A stretch of 64,000 nucleotides of DNA from Chryseobacterium sp. CH21 (lineage in GTDB: Bacteria > Bacteroidota > Bacteroidia > Flavobacteriales > Weeksellaceae). The position numbers were made by a program, and so were the translations under genes. Positions 1-8,814 of the stretch are shown in pieces; the first letter of the stretch is position 1, and each line of letters opens with the position of its first letter. The stretch lies in assembly GCF_004119445.1 (NCBI RefSeq), contig NZ_QICI01000089.1:1-64000 (forward strand), in the 5' to 3' direction. The notes below the pieces were generated by a model. That model ran no database searches, was not told the origin of the DNA, and was given only the letters and a program-made list of their open reading frames with translations.

Positions 1-219
1 CATATGTCAGCAATGGCAAGTATAAGATCAGATAAGGAATTAAAAACTTATTTCCTAAGAAAAGTAAGTGAAGGAAAAAATAAAATGAGTGTCCTGAATG
101 CGGTAAGAAATAAATTAGTACACAGAATAATGGCTGTCATCAATAGAAAACAGCCATTTTTACAAAAAGAAGAATTTGTGTCAATAAAAAATTCAAATTT
201 CTCTTGTGTATTAACATAG
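1..219 (+). mobile_element. IS110-family transposase, C-terminal fragment (cut by window edge)
   Basis: The frame is open from base 1 and ends at 219, so only the last ~72 residues are visible. They contain the typical tail of IS110/IS116/IS902 transposases: a YFLRKVSEGK helix followed by MSVLNAVRNKLVHRIMAVI, which closes the C-terminal serine-recombinase-like domain (transposase_20). The catalytic DEDD part would lie upstream of the window. IS110 elements usually lack terminal inverted repeats and none is seen here. The DNA after the stop carries CTTTGCGAAC words also seen in the dispersed repeats of this window. The family call is from pattern memory. Confidence 0.75.
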
Positions 220-286
220 AAATCTTTGCGAACAAAAAAATGAAACAGATCTTAATAGAAACTTTGCGAACTTCCCGTTTAAATAA

Positions 287-315
287 AAAACGGATCCAAA
301 AAATTGAATCCGTTT
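287..315. terminator. Bidirectional hairpin terminator after pcrA
   Basis: AAAACGGAT and ATCCGTTTT flank a short A-rich loop. On the minus strand the stem is followed by T-rich sequence, so it can end the helicase transcript. It may also stop readthrough from the transposase. Confidence 0.6.
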
Positions 316-337
316 TCTTTATATTTCTATTTTGAAA

Positions 338-2668
338 TTAAATCTTAGTTAGCTTTGCATATTTCAGAATTAGGTTTTTCTCTCCTTCATGGATGAAAAT
401 GACTTTTGCTTTGATATTCTGAGGATCTGTTCCGTCCAGGAAAGAAACTTCCCCTATTCCGAAACGGTCGTGTCTCACCTTATCTCCTACTTCAATATCC
501 TGAGAAGAAGCTCCGCTTGGATTGATAATTTTAGCTGTGCTTACAGGTTTCAGTTTTCTGGTTTCCGGAGCTGGTTTCGAAGTATCACCTCTATCAATTG
601 TCTTCTTTTCAACCTTTTTGAAGGATTTCATTTCGGAAGGATGTTCATCAAAGATATTGGACTTCACTCCCGAATTATTAATAAACCTTTTTTCCAAAGC
701 AGGATTAAGGAATTCAATATATTCATCATCAATTTCACTTAAGAATCTTGAAGGTTCCGCATCCGTAATTTTTCCCCATTGGAAACGGGAAACAGCATAG
801 GAGAAAAAGACCTGTTTTTCAGCTCTCGTCAAAGCCACGTAGAATAATCTTCTTTCTTCTTCAAGATCTTCTCTGGTAGCCGAACTCATAAAGCTAGGGA
901 ACAGATTTTCTTCCAATCCTACCAAATGTACCACCGGGAACTCCAATCCTTTTGAAAGGTGAATGGTCATCAAAGAAACCATATCATCTTCCAGTTCTTT
1001 ATCCTGAGTATCTGCAGAAAGAGCAATATTTTCAAGGAAATTGGAAAGACTCGGATCACCATCTTCAAGCTGCATCTGCTCTTCAATGAATCCCTGCATA
1101 GAGTTCATCAATTCCTGTACGTTTTCAACTCTGGAAATCCCTTCCGGCGTCTGATCATCTTTTAAAAACTTGATTAAACCGCTTCGCTTCGCCACTTCCA
1201 TAGCAACACTGTAAGCTGTATCTGTTTTCAGCAATACCTGAAAAGCCTTGATCATTGACCAGAAGTCATTCAATTTGTTTAAAACTCCGTTGTTCAGACC
1301 TAATTGCGGTGCATACATCGGAAGATTTTCCAATACTTTTGAAACGGCAAGATTGTGGGCATCTGCAAAAACGATCAGTTTATTCTGAGTTGTTTCTCCG
1401 ATTCCTCTTGCAGGATAATTGATAATCCTCATCAACGCCTCAGAATCATTTTCATTGATCAGAAGACGAAGGTAACCAATAAGGTCTTTTACTTCTTTTC
1501 TTTGATAGAAAGAAAGTCCTCCATACACTTTGTACGGAATATTTTTACGTCTCAGCGCGTCTTCAAAAGCACGGGTCTGAGAGTTCGTTCTGTATAAAAT
1601 AGCAAAATCACTGTATTTTCTCTGGTCACGGTTACGAAGTTCCCAGATATTTCCTGCTACAAAGTTGGCTTCATCAGCATCAGAAAGAGAGCGGTAAATT
1701 TTAATCTTGTCCCCTTCTTCATTATCACTGAATACATTTTTCTTAAATTGCTGAAGGTTTTTAGCGATAACTACATTGGCAGCATTTACAATATTCTGCG
1801 TAGAGCGGTAATTTTGTTCCAGGGATACCGTTTTGGCATCCGTATAATCTTTTTTAAAGTTTAAGATATTATAGATATTCGCTCCACGGAAAGAGTAGAT
1901 AGACTGCGCATCGTCTCCTACTACACAGATATTTTCGAATTTTGAGGCCAAAGCTTTTACAATAAGATACTGTGAGTGGTTCGTATCCTGGTACTCATCC
2001 ACCATGATATATCGGAATCTGTCCTGATATTTGGCCAATACTTCCGGAAAACGGGTCAACAGTTCATTGGTTTTCAACAAAAGGTCATCAAAATCCATAG
2101 ATCCGTTTCTAAAACACTGATCTACATATTTCTGATAAATCTGCCCAATGAATTTCATATTCGCTTTTTCATCCGCTTCCATCAATTCTGGATTGTTGAA
2201 ATAAGCTTTCACGGTAATCAGGTTATTCTTATAGGTTGAAATTCTTGCCTGAACTTTTTTAGGTTTATAAAGATCAGCATCAATGTTCATATCCTTCAGA
2301 ACCTTTTTAATCACGTTCAGTGCATCCTGCTGGTCATAAATGGTAAAATTGGAAGGATATCCAAGATAATGGGCCTCAATTCTCAGAATTCTTGCAAAAA
2401 CCGAGTGAAATGTTCCCATCCAAAGGCTTCTTGCATTACTGTCCCCTACTACTTTAGCGATACGGTCTTTCATTTCACGTGCCGCTTTATTGGTGAAGGT
2501 AAGAGCCAGGATATTGAAAGGGTCTATTCCGTTGTGTATTAAATGGGCAATACGCATGGTCAATACACGCGTTTTCCCGGAACCAGCTCCGGCAAGCACC
2601 ATCAGAGGTCCCTGTAAAGAGGTAACGGCTTCATATTGTGATTCGTTGAGTCCTTTCAAATAGTCCAT
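338..2668 (-). CDS. pcrA: UvrD/PcrA-type ATP-dependent DNA helicase
   Basis: Superfamily 1A 3'-5' DNA helicase of about 776 residues. Family members act in nucleotide excision repair, replication restart and removal of RecA filaments. Visible motifs in order: Q-motif region LNESQYEAV near the N terminus, Walker A AGAGSGKTR (about residue 27), motif II DEYQDTN, motif III VGDDAQSIYSFRG, motif IV/V QNYRST and TIHLSKGLEFP, motif VI VALTRAEKQ. The C-terminal tail (GDKVRHDRFGIGEV) is the Tudor-like RNA-polymerase-binding fold of PcrA/UvrD. I place the start at 2668 (MDYLKGLNE); an in-frame Met at 2692 adds eight residues unlike the family. It is monocistronic, with the 287-315 hairpin behind it. 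Confidence 0.93.
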   Translation of the reverse strand: MDYLKGLNESQYEAVTSLQGPLMVLAGAGSGKTRVLTMRIAHLIHNGIDPFNILALTFTNKAAREMKDRIAKVVGDSNARSLWMGTFHSVFARILRIEAHYLGYPSNFTIYDQQDALNVIKKVLKDMNIDADLYKPKKVQARISTYKNNLITVKAYFNNPELMEADEKANMKFIGQIYQKYVDQCFRNGSMDFDDLLLKTNELLTRFPEVLAKYQDRFRYIMVDEYQDTNHSQYLIVKALASKFENICVVGDDAQSIYSFRGANIYNILNFKKDYTDAKTVSLEQNYRSTQNIVNAANVVIAKNLQQFKKNVFSDNEEGDKIKIYRSLSDADEANFVAGNIWELRNRDQRKYSDFAILYRTNSQTRAFEDALRRKNIPYKVYGGLSFYQRKEVKDLIGYLRLLINENDSEALMRIINYPARGIGETTQNKLIVFADAHNLAVSKVLENLPMYAPQLGLNNGVLNKLNDFWSMIKAFQVLLKTDTAYSVAMEVAKRSGLIKFLKDDQTPEGISRVENVQELMNSMQGFIEEQMQLEDGDPSLSNFLENIALSADTQDKELEDDMVSLMTIHLSKGLEFPVVHLVGLEENLFPSFMSSATREDLEEERRLFYVALTRAEKQVFFSYAVSRFQWGKITDAEPSRFLSEIDDEYIEFLNPALEKRFINNSGVKSNIFDEHPSEMKSFKKVEKKTIDRGDTSKPAPETRKLKPVSTAKIINPSGASSQDIEVGDKVRHDRFGIGEVSFLDGTDPQNIKAKVIFIHEGEKNLILKYAKLTKI

Positions 2669-2775
2669 ACAGCAAAAAAATTTTGGGAACACAAAATTAA
2701 GGTATTCGGAGGAGAATTCAAACTTTCGTATGGAAGTTAGGAATTTGAGGGATTAAGATTGTATTAATAGTATGT

Positions 2776-2933
2776 GTCAATGGTCAATTTTGCTTCACAA
2801 GTGAATGGTCAATGGTGAATAATTAACCACCAATTAGAAAATTTGTCTGCAATAATTATTCGTAAGCTCAAACCACGCAACCCGAATCCCGTAAAAATTC
2901 ACAAGCGAAGCGGATTGACTATTCACCATTCAC
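2776..2933. repeat. Imperfect palindromic intergenic element (locus 1)
   Basis: The left arm (GTCAATTTTGCTTCACAAGT type) and the right arm (CACAAGCGAAGCGGATTGAC then ATTCACCATTCAC) are roughly inverted copies around a CAACCCGAATCCCG-containing centre. Related sequences occur at 8471-8510, 21170-21292 and 26439-26505, always between genes. It occupies most of the 2669-3037 gap, and no gene is seen there. Confidence 0.6.
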
Positions 2934-3037
2934 TTTTACTCTTCTAAAAATTTCCCTTTTTCAAACATATATTTCTATACATTCTGTAACATTTAATTCA
3001 CTTTTCGTACTAATTGATAAACAATTTCTAAAATTTT

Positions 3038-4351
3038 ATGAAAAAGCGACTTCTTTCTGCTGCTGCCGTAGCTTTCTTCGGGCTAATGCTGAATGCACAG
3101 CAAATCAAATTCGAAGAGTATGACCTTCCCAATGGTCTTCACGTAATTCTTCATCAGGATAACTCAGCACCGGTTGTGACAACAGGTGTTATGTACCATG
3201 TAGGTGCAAAAGATGAAGTAAAAGGCAGAACTGGTTTTGCTCACTTCTTTGAACACCTTTTATTTGAAGGAACTCCTAACATCAAAAGAGGAGACTGGTT
3301 CAAAATCGTTTCTTCAAACGGAGGACAGAACAACGCCAACACCACCAATGACAGAACTTATTATTATGAAACGTTCCCTTCCAACAACGAACAGCTTGGG
3401 CTTTGGATGGAGGCTGAAAGAATGCGTCACGCTGTAATCAATCAGATTGGTGTGGATACCCAGAGAGAGGTTGTAAAAGAAGAGAAAAGATTGAGAATGG
3501 ATAACCAGCCTTATGGAAATCTTTTCTCTACTATTCAGAAAAATTTATTTACGAATCACCCGTACAATTGGCCAACAATTGGTTCTATGGAGGATTTGAA
3601 CTCTGCTAAGCTAGAAGAATTCCAGGCATTCTACAAAAAGTATTACGTTCCGAATAACGCTACTTTAGTGGTTGCAGGAGATATCAAACCTGAGCAGACC
3701 AAGAAATGGATTGAAACGTATTATGGAGGAATTCCAAAAGGAACGCTTTATCCAAAAGATTTCCCGAAAGATGCTCCTATCACGCAAGAAAAAGAAGTTA
3801 CTGCTACGGACCCGAACATTCAGCTTCCGGCCTATATTTTCGCATACAGAACTCCGGCTAACAAAGAAAAAGATGCTTATGTATTAGATATGCTTTCTTC
3901 TTATTTGAGTAACGGTAAATCTTCAGTTTTATATAAAAAATTAGTTGACCAGGATAAAAAGGCACTTCAGGTAGCTGCCTTCAACCAGGGACTTGAAGAT
4001 TACAGTATTTTCGCATTCTTCGCAATTCCGATGGGACAAACTACGAAACAGGCTTTACAGACTGACATTGATGCTGAAATCAAAAAAGTTCAGACTACTT
4101 TAATCTCTGAAGAAGATTATCAGAAACTTCAAAACCAATACGAAAACCAATTTGTAAATGCTAATTCAAGCATTCAGGGAATTGCTGCTTCATTGGCAAC
4201 CAACCACGTATTGATGGGTGACACGAATTTGATCAACAAAGAAATCGACATTTACAGATCTATCACCAGACAGGATCTTCAAAATGCGGCTAAAAAGTAT
4301 CTTAATTCCAACCAAAGAATAATCATTAATTACGTACCTGAGAAAAAGTAA
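3038..4351 (+). CDS. M16 family zinc metallopeptidase (catalytic partner)
   Basis: Secreted or periplasmic peptidase of 437 residues. The signal peptide runs to about residue 20 (AFFGLMLNAQ). The inverted zinc motif HFFEH sits at residues 69-73, followed by a downstream REVVKEEKR block that supplies the distal glutamate, so this is an active pitrilysin/processing-peptidase-like M16B chain. A second M16 gene follows 53 bp downstream and lacks the motif. Such active/inactive pairs are usual in Bacteroidota and probably form a heterodimer that degrades peptides in the periplasm. The substrate cannot be read from the sequence. Confidence 0.9.
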   Translation: MKKRLLSAAAVAFFGLMLNAQQIKFEEYDLPNGLHVILHQDNSAPVVTTGVMYHVGAKDEVKGRTGFAHFFEHLLFEGTPNIKRGDWFKIVSSNGGQNNANTTNDRTYYYETFPSNNEQLGLWMEAERMRHAVINQIGVDTQREVVKEEKRLRMDNQPYGNLFSTIQKNLFTNHPYNWPTIGSMEDLNSAKLEEFQAFYKKYYVPNNATLVVAGDIKPEQTKKWIETYYGGIPKGTLYPKDFPKDAPITQEKEVTATDPNIQLPAYIFAYRTPANKEKDAYVLDMLSSYLSNGKSSVLYKKLVDQDKKALQVAAFNQGLEDYSIFAFFAIPMGQTTKQALQTDIDAEIKKVQTTLISEEDYQKLQNQYENQFVNANSSIQGIAASLATNHVLMGDTNLINKEIDIYRSITRQDLQNAAKKYLNSNQRIIINYVPEKK

Positions 4352-4404
4352 TCATTTCAACTTTTTAGGTTTAAATATGATTATTAAAAATTAAATTTTT
4401 ACAA

Positions 4405-6450
4405 ATGAAAAAGCAATTAACATATATAGCTGCAGCATTTTTCTTTACAGGAATGGTTTCAGCACAAAAAATAGATCTTAATGCAATGCCAAAACCAGGA
4501 CCTACTCCTGCGATTAATATTGCCAAGCCAAAAACTTTCCAGCTAAGCAACGGTCTTACAGTAATGGTGGTTGAGAACAACAAACTACCAAGAGTAAATG
4601 CAAGCCTTTCTATGGACAGACCTCCTTACAACGAAGGCGCTGTAACCGGAGTAAGCGGAATTATGGCAGAACAGTTCGAAAATGGAACAACCAATATCAG
4701 CAAAGATGATTTCAACAAAAAAGTAGACTACCTTGGAGCCAATCTTAATTTCTCTTCAGGAGGAGCTTCTGCTAATTCACTTTCAAAATATTTCCCTGAA
4801 GTTTTAGGTTTGATGGCTGATGCCATCATTAATCCTAAATTCTCTGCGGAAGAAATTCAAAATTCTAAAGAAAGAGCGATCGAAGGATTAAAGTCTGAGG
4901 AAAAAAATGCTTCCTCTATTGCAGAGAAAGTTTCTAATGCTTTGATGTATGGAAAAAATACATCAAGAGGAGAATTTGAAACAGTTGAGTCTATCAACAA
5001 AATTCAGCTTGCTGACGTTCAGAATACTTACAAAAAATACTACGCTCCGGATAATGCTTACTTAGTAATCGTTGGAGATGTAAAATTTGATCAGGTAAAA
5101 CCTTTGATCGAGAAGGCTTTCAGCGGCTGGAAAAAGGCCAATACACCTATTGCACCATTAGAGCCAGCTTCAAATGTTGCTAAAACAGAAATCAACGTAG
5201 TAGACGTTCCTTCTGCAGTACAGTCTGTTGTTTCATTAAACAACCTGAACACACTGAAAATGAAAGATGCCAACTACTTCCCTGCTACCATCGCTAACTA
5301 CATCCTTGGAGGGGGTGGTGAAGCTAGACTTTTCATGAACCTTCGTGAGAAAAACGGATTTACGTATGGAGCTTATTCAAGTATGGTTGCCAGCAAATAC
5401 TCTCCGGAATTCTCAGCCAGTGCAAGCGTAAGAAATGAAGTTACTGACAAAGCGGTGAAGGAATTCATGAATGAACTTAACGCTATTTCTACGGTAAAAC
5501 CAGAAGAACTAGCCAATGCTAAAGCTAAACTGAAAGGATCTTTCATCATGTCTTTAGAACAGCCTGCTACGATTGCAAGATTTGCTTTAAACCAAAAAGT
5601 TCAGGATTTACCAGCTGATTTCTATACGAATTACTTAAAATCTATCGATAAAGTAACTGCTGCAGATGTTTCCAATGCTGTAAAAGCTACGATCTTACCC
5701 AACCAAAGCAGAATTTTCATCGCTGGTAAAGCGTCTGATATTTCTGAAGGATTGGAAAAATTAGGTTATCCTGTAAAATATTTCGATAAAGAAGCGAACT
5801 CTGTTGCAAAACCAACGGTACAAAAAGTGGATGCTAATGTAACGGTTGCTTCTGTAGTTGACAAGTACATCAATGCTATCGGAGGAAAAGCTAATCTGGC
5901 TAAAATTACTTCTTATACAACGAATGCTTTCATGTCTATGCAAGGGCAGAATATCGATTTTAAAATCATTAAAGCACAAGGTGGAAAGGAGCTTACTACG
6001 GTAACAGCAATGGGACAGGTAGTTCAAAAGCAGGTATTTGACGGAAAAACCGGTTACTCTATGCAAATGGGGCAAAAAGTTGATGTCACTCCGGAAGAAA
6101 TTGCTGAAAAGCAAAAGAATCCTGAACTTTTTGAAGAATTAGGTTTTGCAAAATCTGCTGATTATAAATTAAGCGGAATTGAGAAAATCGGAGGTGAAGA
6201 TTCTTATGCAATCAAAGGTGGAGATACTACGTATTACTACAGCGTTGCAACAGGATTAAAGACCGGAGAAACCAAAAAAGTAAAAAATAAAGGTCAGGAG
6301 ATGACTATTCCTACCACATTCTCTAATTACAAAGATGTAGAAGGGGTAAAAATGCCTTACACCATCGCTGTAAGCCAAATGGGAATGGACATGACGATGA
6401 CGGTAAAGTCTTATGAGATCAATAAGGCTACTGATGCTGATTTTAAATAA
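4405..6450 (+). CDS. M16 peptidase-like protein, non-catalytic, with extra C-terminal domain
   Basis: 681 residues with signal peptide MKKQLTYIAAAFFFTGMVSA. Two M16 halves span about residues 40-460. Where the partner has HFFEH this chain has MAEQFENGT, so the zinc ligands are missing and it is probably a structural or substrate-binding subunit. Residues from about 485 onward form a different domain (VDKYINAIGGKANLAKI to YEINKATDADFK), resembling lipoprotein-localisation-like domains that Bacteroidota often append to M16 chains. It is cotranscribed with the active partner 53 bp upstream and ends at a strong terminator. Confidence 0.88.
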   Translation: MKKQLTYIAAAFFFTGMVSAQKIDLNAMPKPGPTPAINIAKPKTFQLSNGLTVMVVENNKLPRVNASLSMDRPPYNEGAVTGVSGIMAEQFENGTTNISKDDFNKKVDYLGANLNFSSGGASANSLSKYFPEVLGLMADAIINPKFSAEEIQNSKERAIEGLKSEEKNASSIAEKVSNALMYGKNTSRGEFETVESINKIQLADVQNTYKKYYAPDNAYLVIVGDVKFDQVKPLIEKAFSGWKKANTPIAPLEPASNVAKTEINVVDVPSAVQSVVSLNNLNTLKMKDANYFPATIANYILGGGGEARLFMNLREKNGFTYGAYSSMVASKYSPEFSASASVRNEVTDKAVKEFMNELNAISTVKPEELANAKAKLKGSFIMSLEQPATIARFALNQKVQDLPADFYTNYLKSIDKVTAADVSNAVKATILPNQSRIFIAGKASDISEGLEKLGYPVKYFDKEANSVAKPTVQKVDANVTVASVVDKYINAIGGKANLAKITSYTTNAFMSMQGQNIDFKIIKAQGGKELTTVTAMGQVVQKQVFDGKTGYSMQMGQKVDVTPEEIAEKQKNPELFEELGFAKSADYKLSGIEKIGGEDSYAIKGGDTTYYYSVATGLKTGETKKVKNKGQEMTIPTTFSNYKDVEGVKMPYTIAVSQMGMDMTMTVKSYEINKATDADFK

Positions 6451-6470
6451 TAACATCCTATTTTTATAGA

Positions 6471-6498
6471 AAAAACGGCAACAATTGTTGCCGTTTTT
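6471..6498. terminator. Perfect palindromic terminator after the M16 pair
   Basis: AAAAACGGCAACAATTGTTGCCGTTTTT is a perfect self-complementary stem followed by a T-rich stretch. Confidence 0.85.
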
Positions 6499-6527
6499 AT
6501 TTTTATCAACATTTGGCGACATCTTTT

Positions 6528-6558
6528 TTTGTCATTCAGTAAAAAAAGATTAAATTTG
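6528..6558 (+). promoter_or_regulatory. Bacteroidota-type promoter of secG
   Basis: TTTG at 6528-6531 and TAAATTTG at 6551-6558 are 19 bp apart, matching the TTTG / TAnnTTTG pattern. The secG start codon lies 25 bp downstream. Confidence 0.6.
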
Positions 6559-6583
6559 CCCATTCAAAAAGATATCAGAATTA

Positions 6584-6937
6584 ATGGATACTATATTTAC
6601 ACTATTGATGGTTCTTATTATGGTTGCCAGTGTTTTATTGGTAATTATCGTTATGGCACAAAATCCAAAAGGAGGAGGCCTTTCCAGTACATTCGGAGGT
6701 GCATCATCTGCACAGTTCGGAGTACAGAGAACCAATGATTTCATGGAAAAAGCAACATGGACTCTAGGCGGAACTATCATCGTTCTTATCCTTTTAAGCG
6801 TTGTTATTACAGGTAAGCCTTCTCAGGTACTTCCTACACAACAGCAGCCAGCGAAGAAAGAAGCTCCTGCAAAACAATCAGCTCCTGCTTCTAAAACGGC
6901 AACTCCGGCACAGACTCCTGCTGCTCCGGCTAAATAA
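6584..6937 (+). CDS. secG: Preprotein translocase subunit SecG
   Basis: 117 residues with two membrane helices (about 3-23 and 56-76) separated by the family loop QNPKGGGLSSTFGGASSAQFG. SecG binds SecYE in the inner membrane and stimulates SecA-driven export. The tail is an Ala/Pro/Lys-rich low-complexity stretch (KKEAPAKQSAPA type), longer than in Proteobacteria but usual for Flavobacteriia. The gene is monocistronic, between its own promoter and terminator. Confidence 0.93.
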   Translation: MDTIFTLLMVLIMVASVLLVIIVMAQNPKGGGLSSTFGGASSAQFGVQRTNDFMEKATWTLGGTIIVLILLSVVITGKPSQVLPTQQQPAKKEAPAKQSAPASKTATPAQTPAAPAK

Positions 6938-6961
6938 GAAGAATATCATCTTATATAAAAC

Positions 6962-6988
6962 AAAAGCAACTCAAATTGAGTTGCTTTT
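6962..6988. terminator. Terminator between convergent secG and the glycosyltransferase gene
   Basis: AAAAGCAACTCAAATTGAGTTGCTTTT with T/A tails on both sides can serve both convergent transcripts. It ends one base before the stop codon of the glycosyltransferase gene. Confidence 0.8.
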
Positions 6989-7822
6989 TTATTTTAGCTT
7001 GATCTTTTCAATCTGATGGCGGAGCTTCAATCCTGCCTTTAAAAATGAATACTGTACAGGCTTCGATTCTTTATAATATTTATCAATAAAGATCTGCATG
7101 GCTCCATAAAATCTGTTGAGATAAACTTCATCCTTTATGGTACTTTCTCCTTTGTGATGAAGGATAGAAACTTTACCGTAATAGAAATTTTTATATCCGT
7201 TTCTTAAAAATGTATAGCAGAGATCAATATCTTCTCCATACATAAAGTACGCTTCATCCAGTCCTCCTATTTTCTCGTAAACTTCTTTTTTAGCCAACAA
7301 AAATGCTCCGGTGATCACTTCTACTTCTGCCACAGTATTTTCTTCTATATCGTTTCTGTAATAGGATTTAGACGTGTTCTTTTTAAAGTTGGTAAACAGC
7401 TTTTCAAAAGAGTTAAACATATCCGGAACAGAACGCTTGCTTTCGGGTAGGAAAGCTCCTGCTGCGTCATGCATTCTTACCCCCAAACATCCGAAAGAAG
7501 ATTGAGCATCAGCAAAATCCAGCAGTTCTTTCATATAAAACCCTTCAAATTCCGTATCAGGATTTAAAAGCAATAGGTATTCACCTTTTGCAGCTTTGAT
7601 TGCCTGGTTATTGGCTTTTGAAAAGCCTCCATTAGTTTCAGACGATATAAAATGTACGTTGGGAAATTCTGGGATAAGATCTCCCCAAGACGTATCTGTA
7701 GAAGCATTATCAATGACAATCACTTCATATTCTACTTCCTGTATGTATTTCTGAAGTGACAGGAGACAGCTTCTGAGTAATTGGGTAACATTATAATTAA
7801 CAATAATAACAGACAGCTTCAT
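6989..7822 (-). CDS. Glycosyltransferase family 2 (GT-A fold)
   Basis: 277 residues. It opens with the GT2 hallmark MKLSVIIVNYNVTQLLRSCL, then VIDNASTD, and has the nucleotide-sugar-binding aspartates in LLLLNPDTEF. VEVITGAFLLAKKEVYEKIGG and EDIDLCYTFLRNGY match the rhamnosyltransferase-like (WbbL-type) subgroup that builds surface polysaccharide. No membrane helix is obvious. It lies one base downstream of recR, so the two are cotranscribed. The acceptor sugar is unknown. Confidence 0.88.
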   Translation of the reverse strand: MKLSVIIVNYNVTQLLRSCLLSLQKYIQEVEYEVIVIDNASTDTSWGDLIPEFPNVHFISSETNGGFSKANNQAIKAAKGEYLLLLNPDTEFEGFYMKELLDFADAQSSFGCLGVRMHDAAGAFLPESKRSVPDMFNSFEKLFTNFKKNTSKSYYRNDIEENTVAEVEVITGAFLLAKKEVYEKIGGLDEAYFMYGEDIDLCYTFLRNGYKNFYYGKVSILHHKGESTIKDEVYLNRFYGAMQIFIDKYYKESKPVQYSFLKAGLKLRHQIEKIKLK

Positions 7823-7823
7823 A

Positions 7824-8435
7824 TTAATCCTTTTCGTTATATGGTAATCTGTTGATAATAGACCTCCCTAAAGAAATTTCATCAGCATATTCCAGTTCAT
7901 CTCCTACTGAAATTCCTCTTGCAATGCTCGAAAAATTCACATGGGAATTTTTAAATTTCTTGTAAATATAATAAGCTGTGGTATCTCCTTCCATCGTAGC
8001 ACTCAAAGCGAAAATAAATTCCTTTACCTGCCCTTCATTCAACTTCTTTTCAATGCTTGGAATATTCAATTGGCCTGGCCCTACTCCTTCCATGGGAGAA
8101 ATTTTTCCACCAAGAATAAGGTATTTCCCAGTGTATTTTCCAGTATTCTCAATAGCAATAACATCCCTTACATCTTCCACGATACAAATCAGTTCTCCAT
8201 TTCTCTTTTCATTGCTGCATATTTCACAGATGTCAAAATCTGAAAAATTATGACATTCTTTACAGTATTTTATTTCGTTGACAAGATTAATCAGTGAGTT
8301 TCCAAGACTTACAGCTCTGGAATTGGGCTGCTTTAACAAATGTAATGCTAATCTTAAGGCCGTTTTTCTACCAATCCCAGGCAGTCCTGAAATTTCATCT
8401 ACTGCCTTTGCCAACACTTTACTTGGGTAATCCAT
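7824..8435 (-). CDS. recR: Recombination mediator RecR
   Basis: 203 residues, the usual RecR size. The N-terminal helix-hairpin-helix is SGLPGIGRKTALRLALHLL (about residues 15-33). A C4 zinc finger follows (CKECHNFSDFDICEIC), then a Toprim domain (CIVEDVRDVIAIE, LGGKISPMEGVGPGQLNI) and the C-terminal Walker-B-like segment. RecR works with RecO (and RecF) to load RecA on gapped DNA. It is first gene of a two-gene operon with the glycosyltransferase. A TATTTTTG box lies 6 bp before the start codon. Confidence 0.95.
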   Translation of the reverse strand: MDYPSKVLAKAVDEISGLPGIGRKTALRLALHLLKQPNSRAVSLGNSLINLVNEIKYCKECHNFSDFDICEICSNEKRNGELICIVEDVRDVIAIENTGKYTGKYLILGGKISPMEGVGPGQLNIPSIEKKLNEGQVKEFIFALSATMEGDTTAYYIYKKFKNSHVNFSSIARGISVGDELEYADEISLGRSIINRLPYNEKD

Positions 8436-8470
8436 AGGTACAAAAATAAGGATTAAAGTTGATAATTAAT

Positions 8471-8510
8471 AGTGAATAATGAATCGTCAATTCGCTTCGC
8501 TTGTGAATTT
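8471..8510. repeat. Half copy of the palindromic intergenic element (locus 2)
   Basis: AGTGAATAATGAATCGTCAA followed by TTCGCTTCGCTTGTGAATTT matches one arm of the elements at 2776-2933 and 21170-21292 (reverse orientation). Confidence 0.5.
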
Positions 8511-8528
8511 CTGTATAACATAAATAAA

Positions 8529-8688
8529 TTTTAACGCAGTGCCCGCTAGGGAATTTTTATATTTCTTAAAAACGATCGCAAGGGCGTTGCACTCAGCAAT
8601 AGACAAAGCTGATACCCTGGCTGAATGAAGTGCCCTTGCGATCGAAATAGATAAAAGTAAATATCAGCCTTGCGAACATAGCGTTTAT
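8529..8688. repeat. Single copy of the ~160-168 bp nested palindromic repeat
   Basis: It starts TTTTAACGCAGTGC and ends CTTGCGAACATAGCGTT, which are imperfect inverted copies of each other. Inside, GATCGCAAGGGCGTTGCACT and the reverse complement of AGTGCCCTTGCGATC form a second, stronger stem. The same unit occurs three times in tandem at 26508-27005. It fills the recR-to-8815 gap together with a promoter. Confidence 0.75.
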
Positions 8689-8746
8689 TTTTTGACCAAA
8701 AGCATTTTCTGTATAATGTCTCATTATGATATTTTACATTTCTCCC

Positions 8747-8780
8747 TTGTCTGAGAACTCTAAAAAAACCTCTATATTTG
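8747..8780 (+). promoter_or_regulatory. Candidate promoter of the LURP-one-like gene
   Basis: TTG at 8747-8749 and TATATTTG at 8773-8780, spacer 23 bp, with the start codon at 8815. Confidence 0.45.
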
Positions 8781-8814
8781 CGGCTTTAATTAAATATGAA
8801 AAAAATTAACTAAC

